NCBI GenBank assembly: GCA_007121755.1
Contig: SKJZ01000190.1
Location: 1 to 6,911 of the forward strand
Reading direction: 5' to 3'
DNA length: 6,911 nt
DNA from: Halorhodospira sp.
GTDB taxonomy: Bacteria > Pseudomonadota > Gammaproteobacteria > Nitrococcales > Halorhodospiraceae
Numbering within the stretch: the stretch's first letter is position 1; each line of letters opens with the position of its first letter. Under the pieces are notes generated by a model. That model searched no databases, was not told the origin of the DNA, and saw nothing but the letters and a program-made list of their open reading frames with translations. Of this stretch, positions 5,779 to 6,911 are shown piece by piece. The translations under genes and the position numbers were made by a program.

Positions 5779-6467
5779 AGATCCGGCGCGCCAATGAACG
5801 GGGCCGCACCCGCACCGATTGGCTCGAAAGCAGCCACTCGTTCTCATTCGGCGAGTACCGTGATCCGGCACACGACGGACTCTCGGTCCTGCGGGTCCTG
5901 AACGACGACCGCGTCGCCCCTGGAGCAGGCTTTCCGCCCCACGATCACCGGGACATGGAGATCATCAGCTGGATCTTGGCCGGCAGCCTGGCCCACGCCG
6001 ACAACATGGGGCACAGCCGGGTGCTCCACGCCGATGAGATGCAGATCATGACCGCCGGCAGCGGCATCCGCCACTCCGAAACGAACCCGTCATCCACCGA
6101 TCCGGTCCACTTTCTGCAAATCTGGCTCAAGCCCCAACGGCTAGGCCAAAAACCCGATTACCGTCAAGCACGCGTTTTCGCCGCCGGGGAGACCGGCATC
6201 CGCTGCGCCGCCGCCCCCGAAGAGCAAGGACTTCTCCACTTGGCGCAGGACGCCAAGGTCTGGGCGGTACGCCTCGCCCCCGAAGAGGAGGGGGCGTTGG
6301 CCCTGGGGGTCGGCCGCCAGGGATACTTCCATGTGGCGGTTGGCGCGGGCGAACTCAACGGTCGGTGGCTCGACACCGGGGACGGGGTCCATATCGCCGG
6401 GATCCGCGAGGTAACGCTCCGCGGCGGCGCCGAAGGGTTGGCGGGCGTCTTCCTCGACCTGCCGTAA
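5772..6467 (+). CDS. Pirin family bicupin (YhhW-like, quercetinase-type)
   Basis: This 231-residue cytoplasmic protein has the same length as E. coli YhhW. The N-terminal cupin carries RRANERGRT (5-13), SSHSFSFGEY (20-29) and LRVLNDDRVAPGAGFPPHDH (40-59). The metal ligands H57, H59, H101 and E103 (in GIRHSETNPSSTDPVHFLQIW) fall at exactly the family positions, so metal binding is expected. Members of this group can act as quercetin 2,3-dioxygenases in vitro, while others appear to be redox-responsive regulators. The natural substrate or partner is unknown. The second, C-terminal cupin (about 135-231) is divergent and lacks an obvious metal site, as in relatives. ATG 5772 overlaps the last codons and stop of the phosphodiesterase gene (ATGTTGA), with only a weak Shine-Dalgarno (GATGAG, 5761-5766). 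Translation is thus probably coupled to the upstream gene. Confidence 0.92.
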   Translation: MLKIRRANERGRTRTDWLESSHSFSFGEYRDPAHDGLSVLRVLNDDRVAPGAGFPPHDHRDMEIISWILAGSLAHADNMGHSRVLHADEMQIMTAGSGIRHSETNPSSTDPVHFLQIWLKPQRLGQKPDYRQARVFAAGETGIRCAAAPEEQGLLHLAQDAKVWAVRLAPEEEGALALGVGRQGYFHVAVGAGELNGRWLDTGDGVHIAGIREVTLRGGAEGLAGVFLDLP

Positions 6468-6479
6468 GCGTGCCGCGCC

Positions 6480-6911
6480 CTACGAGGTGAACTCGTAAAC
6501 GGCTGTCACCCGGTTTCCCGGCGCATGGTAGACCACCTCACGGCACAACGAACGCACCAGCACGATGCCGTGGCCCGCGGCCAACGGGTGCGGCAGACCG
6601 CCGGGATCGGTGGCCTCCATATAGCGCTCGAAATCGAAACCGTCCCCCGAGTCTTCAACCTCGACCACGACCGCGCCCCATCCATTGCGATCGCCCTCCG
6701 GATCGTGGCTGACCGTCAGCCGGATCTCCCCCTCCTCCAGCTGCTCCATGGCCTCGGCGCGCAGGCGGTAGTACTCCTCGAATCCGTCCGGATCCTTCTT
6801 CAACGACGAGTCCAACCCCAACACCCCGTGCTCCAGGGCGTTGGTATACAACTCCGAGACGACGACGTAGAGCCGCTGACGGTGCGCCTCCATCGCCCCG
6901 AGTTCGGCGAA
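6480..6911 (-). CDS. RsbW-type ATP-binding (HATPase) domain protein, C-terminal part (5' end beyond the right edge)
   Basis: The frame is open from the right edge to TAG at 6482-6480 and gives 143 residues. An internal ATG lies at 6893-6891, but the codons before it (FAELGA) are open to the edge and read like protein, so the true start is probably outside. Counting from that internal Met, the N-box is SELYTNALEHG (13-23), including the Mg-ATP E14, N18 and H22. The G1 box is DSGDGFD (81-87). The G2 box is AAGHGIVLVRSLC (105-117), followed by the family ending GNRVTAVYEF. These are motifs of serine-kinase/anti-sigma-factor ATPases. The segment LGLDSSLKKDPDGFEEYY after the N-box recalls C-terminal HATPase domains fused to response-regulator plus SpoIIE-type phosphatase proteins of gammaproteobacteria. 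That fusion is inference, as the other domains are not in view. It converges on the pirin gene, with 12 bases between the stops. Confidence 0.8.
   Translation of the reverse strand, partial: FAELGAMEAHRQRLYVVVSELYTNALEHGVLGLDSSLKKDPDGFEEYYRLRAEAMEQLEEGEIRLTVSHDPEGDRNGWGAVVVEVEDSGDGFDFERYMEATDPGGLPHPLAAGHGIVLVRSLCREVVYHAPGNRVTAVYEFTS

Noticed and set aside
6212..6287. 13-base direct repeat CGCCCCCGAAGAG (6212-6224 and 6275-6287)
   Set aside because: Both copies lie within the pirin gene and encode part of an A-P-E-E string. Preferred codons for the same residues explain the repeat.
6480..6893. ATPase-domain gene as a complete 137-residue RsbW-like protein starting at ATG 6893
   Set aside because: The frame is open and protein-like upstream of that ATG to the window edge, and the domain begins almost directly at the N-box helix, so it is more likely the end of a longer protein.

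Overview
The window is GC-rich, densely coded bacterial chromosome. It holds siroheme and assimilatory sulfite-reduction genes beside a cyclic-di-GMP signalling gene. Gene content and protein style (fused three-activity CysG, a 552-residue CysI-type hemoprotein followed by a DUF934 protein, a YhhW-like pirin, a GAF-like/GGDEF/EAL protein) suggest a gammaproteobacterium, possibly of the Chromatiales/Ectothiorhodospiraceae kind. That placement is inference from overall resemblance; no marker gene is present.

Layout. On the minus strand, 1698 to 238 is cysG (siroheme synthase). Six bases later comes the start of a TVP38/TMEM64-like membrane protein that runs off the left edge. A 206-bp intergenic region (1699-1904) separates cysG from the divergent plus-strand pair cysI (1905-3563) and a DUF934 gene (3550-4005). 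These two overlap by 14 bases, and the second has a near-ideal ribosome binding site inside the end of cysI. After a 150-bp gap comes a GAF-like/GGDEF/EAL protein (4156-5778) with a degenerate GDDEF motif and a complete-looking EAL active site. It overlaps by 7 bases with a pirin gene (5772-6467). Twelve bases beyond the pirin stop, a minus-strand gene converges (6480 to the right edge). It encodes an RsbW-type ATP-binding domain and is open to the window end, so it is probably the C-terminus of a longer signalling protein.

How the genes fit together. CysG makes siroheme from uroporphyrinogen III, and siroheme is the prosthetic group of the CysI-type sulfite reductase made from the opposite side of the same intergenic region. 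The intergenic region contains an unusually AT-rich imperfect dyad, placed where a LysR-type activator such as CysB could act. This would coordinate cofactor and apoenzyme supply. The PDE-pirin pair looks like a separate transcription unit.

I see no mobile element, CRISPR array, tRNA or rRNA. I do not see a clearly new system. The most worthwhile observations are the probable GTP-sensing GDDEF domain on an intact phosphodiesterase, the tight PDE-pirin coupling, and the DUF934 protein coupled to a sulfite reductase with no cysJ or cysH nearby.
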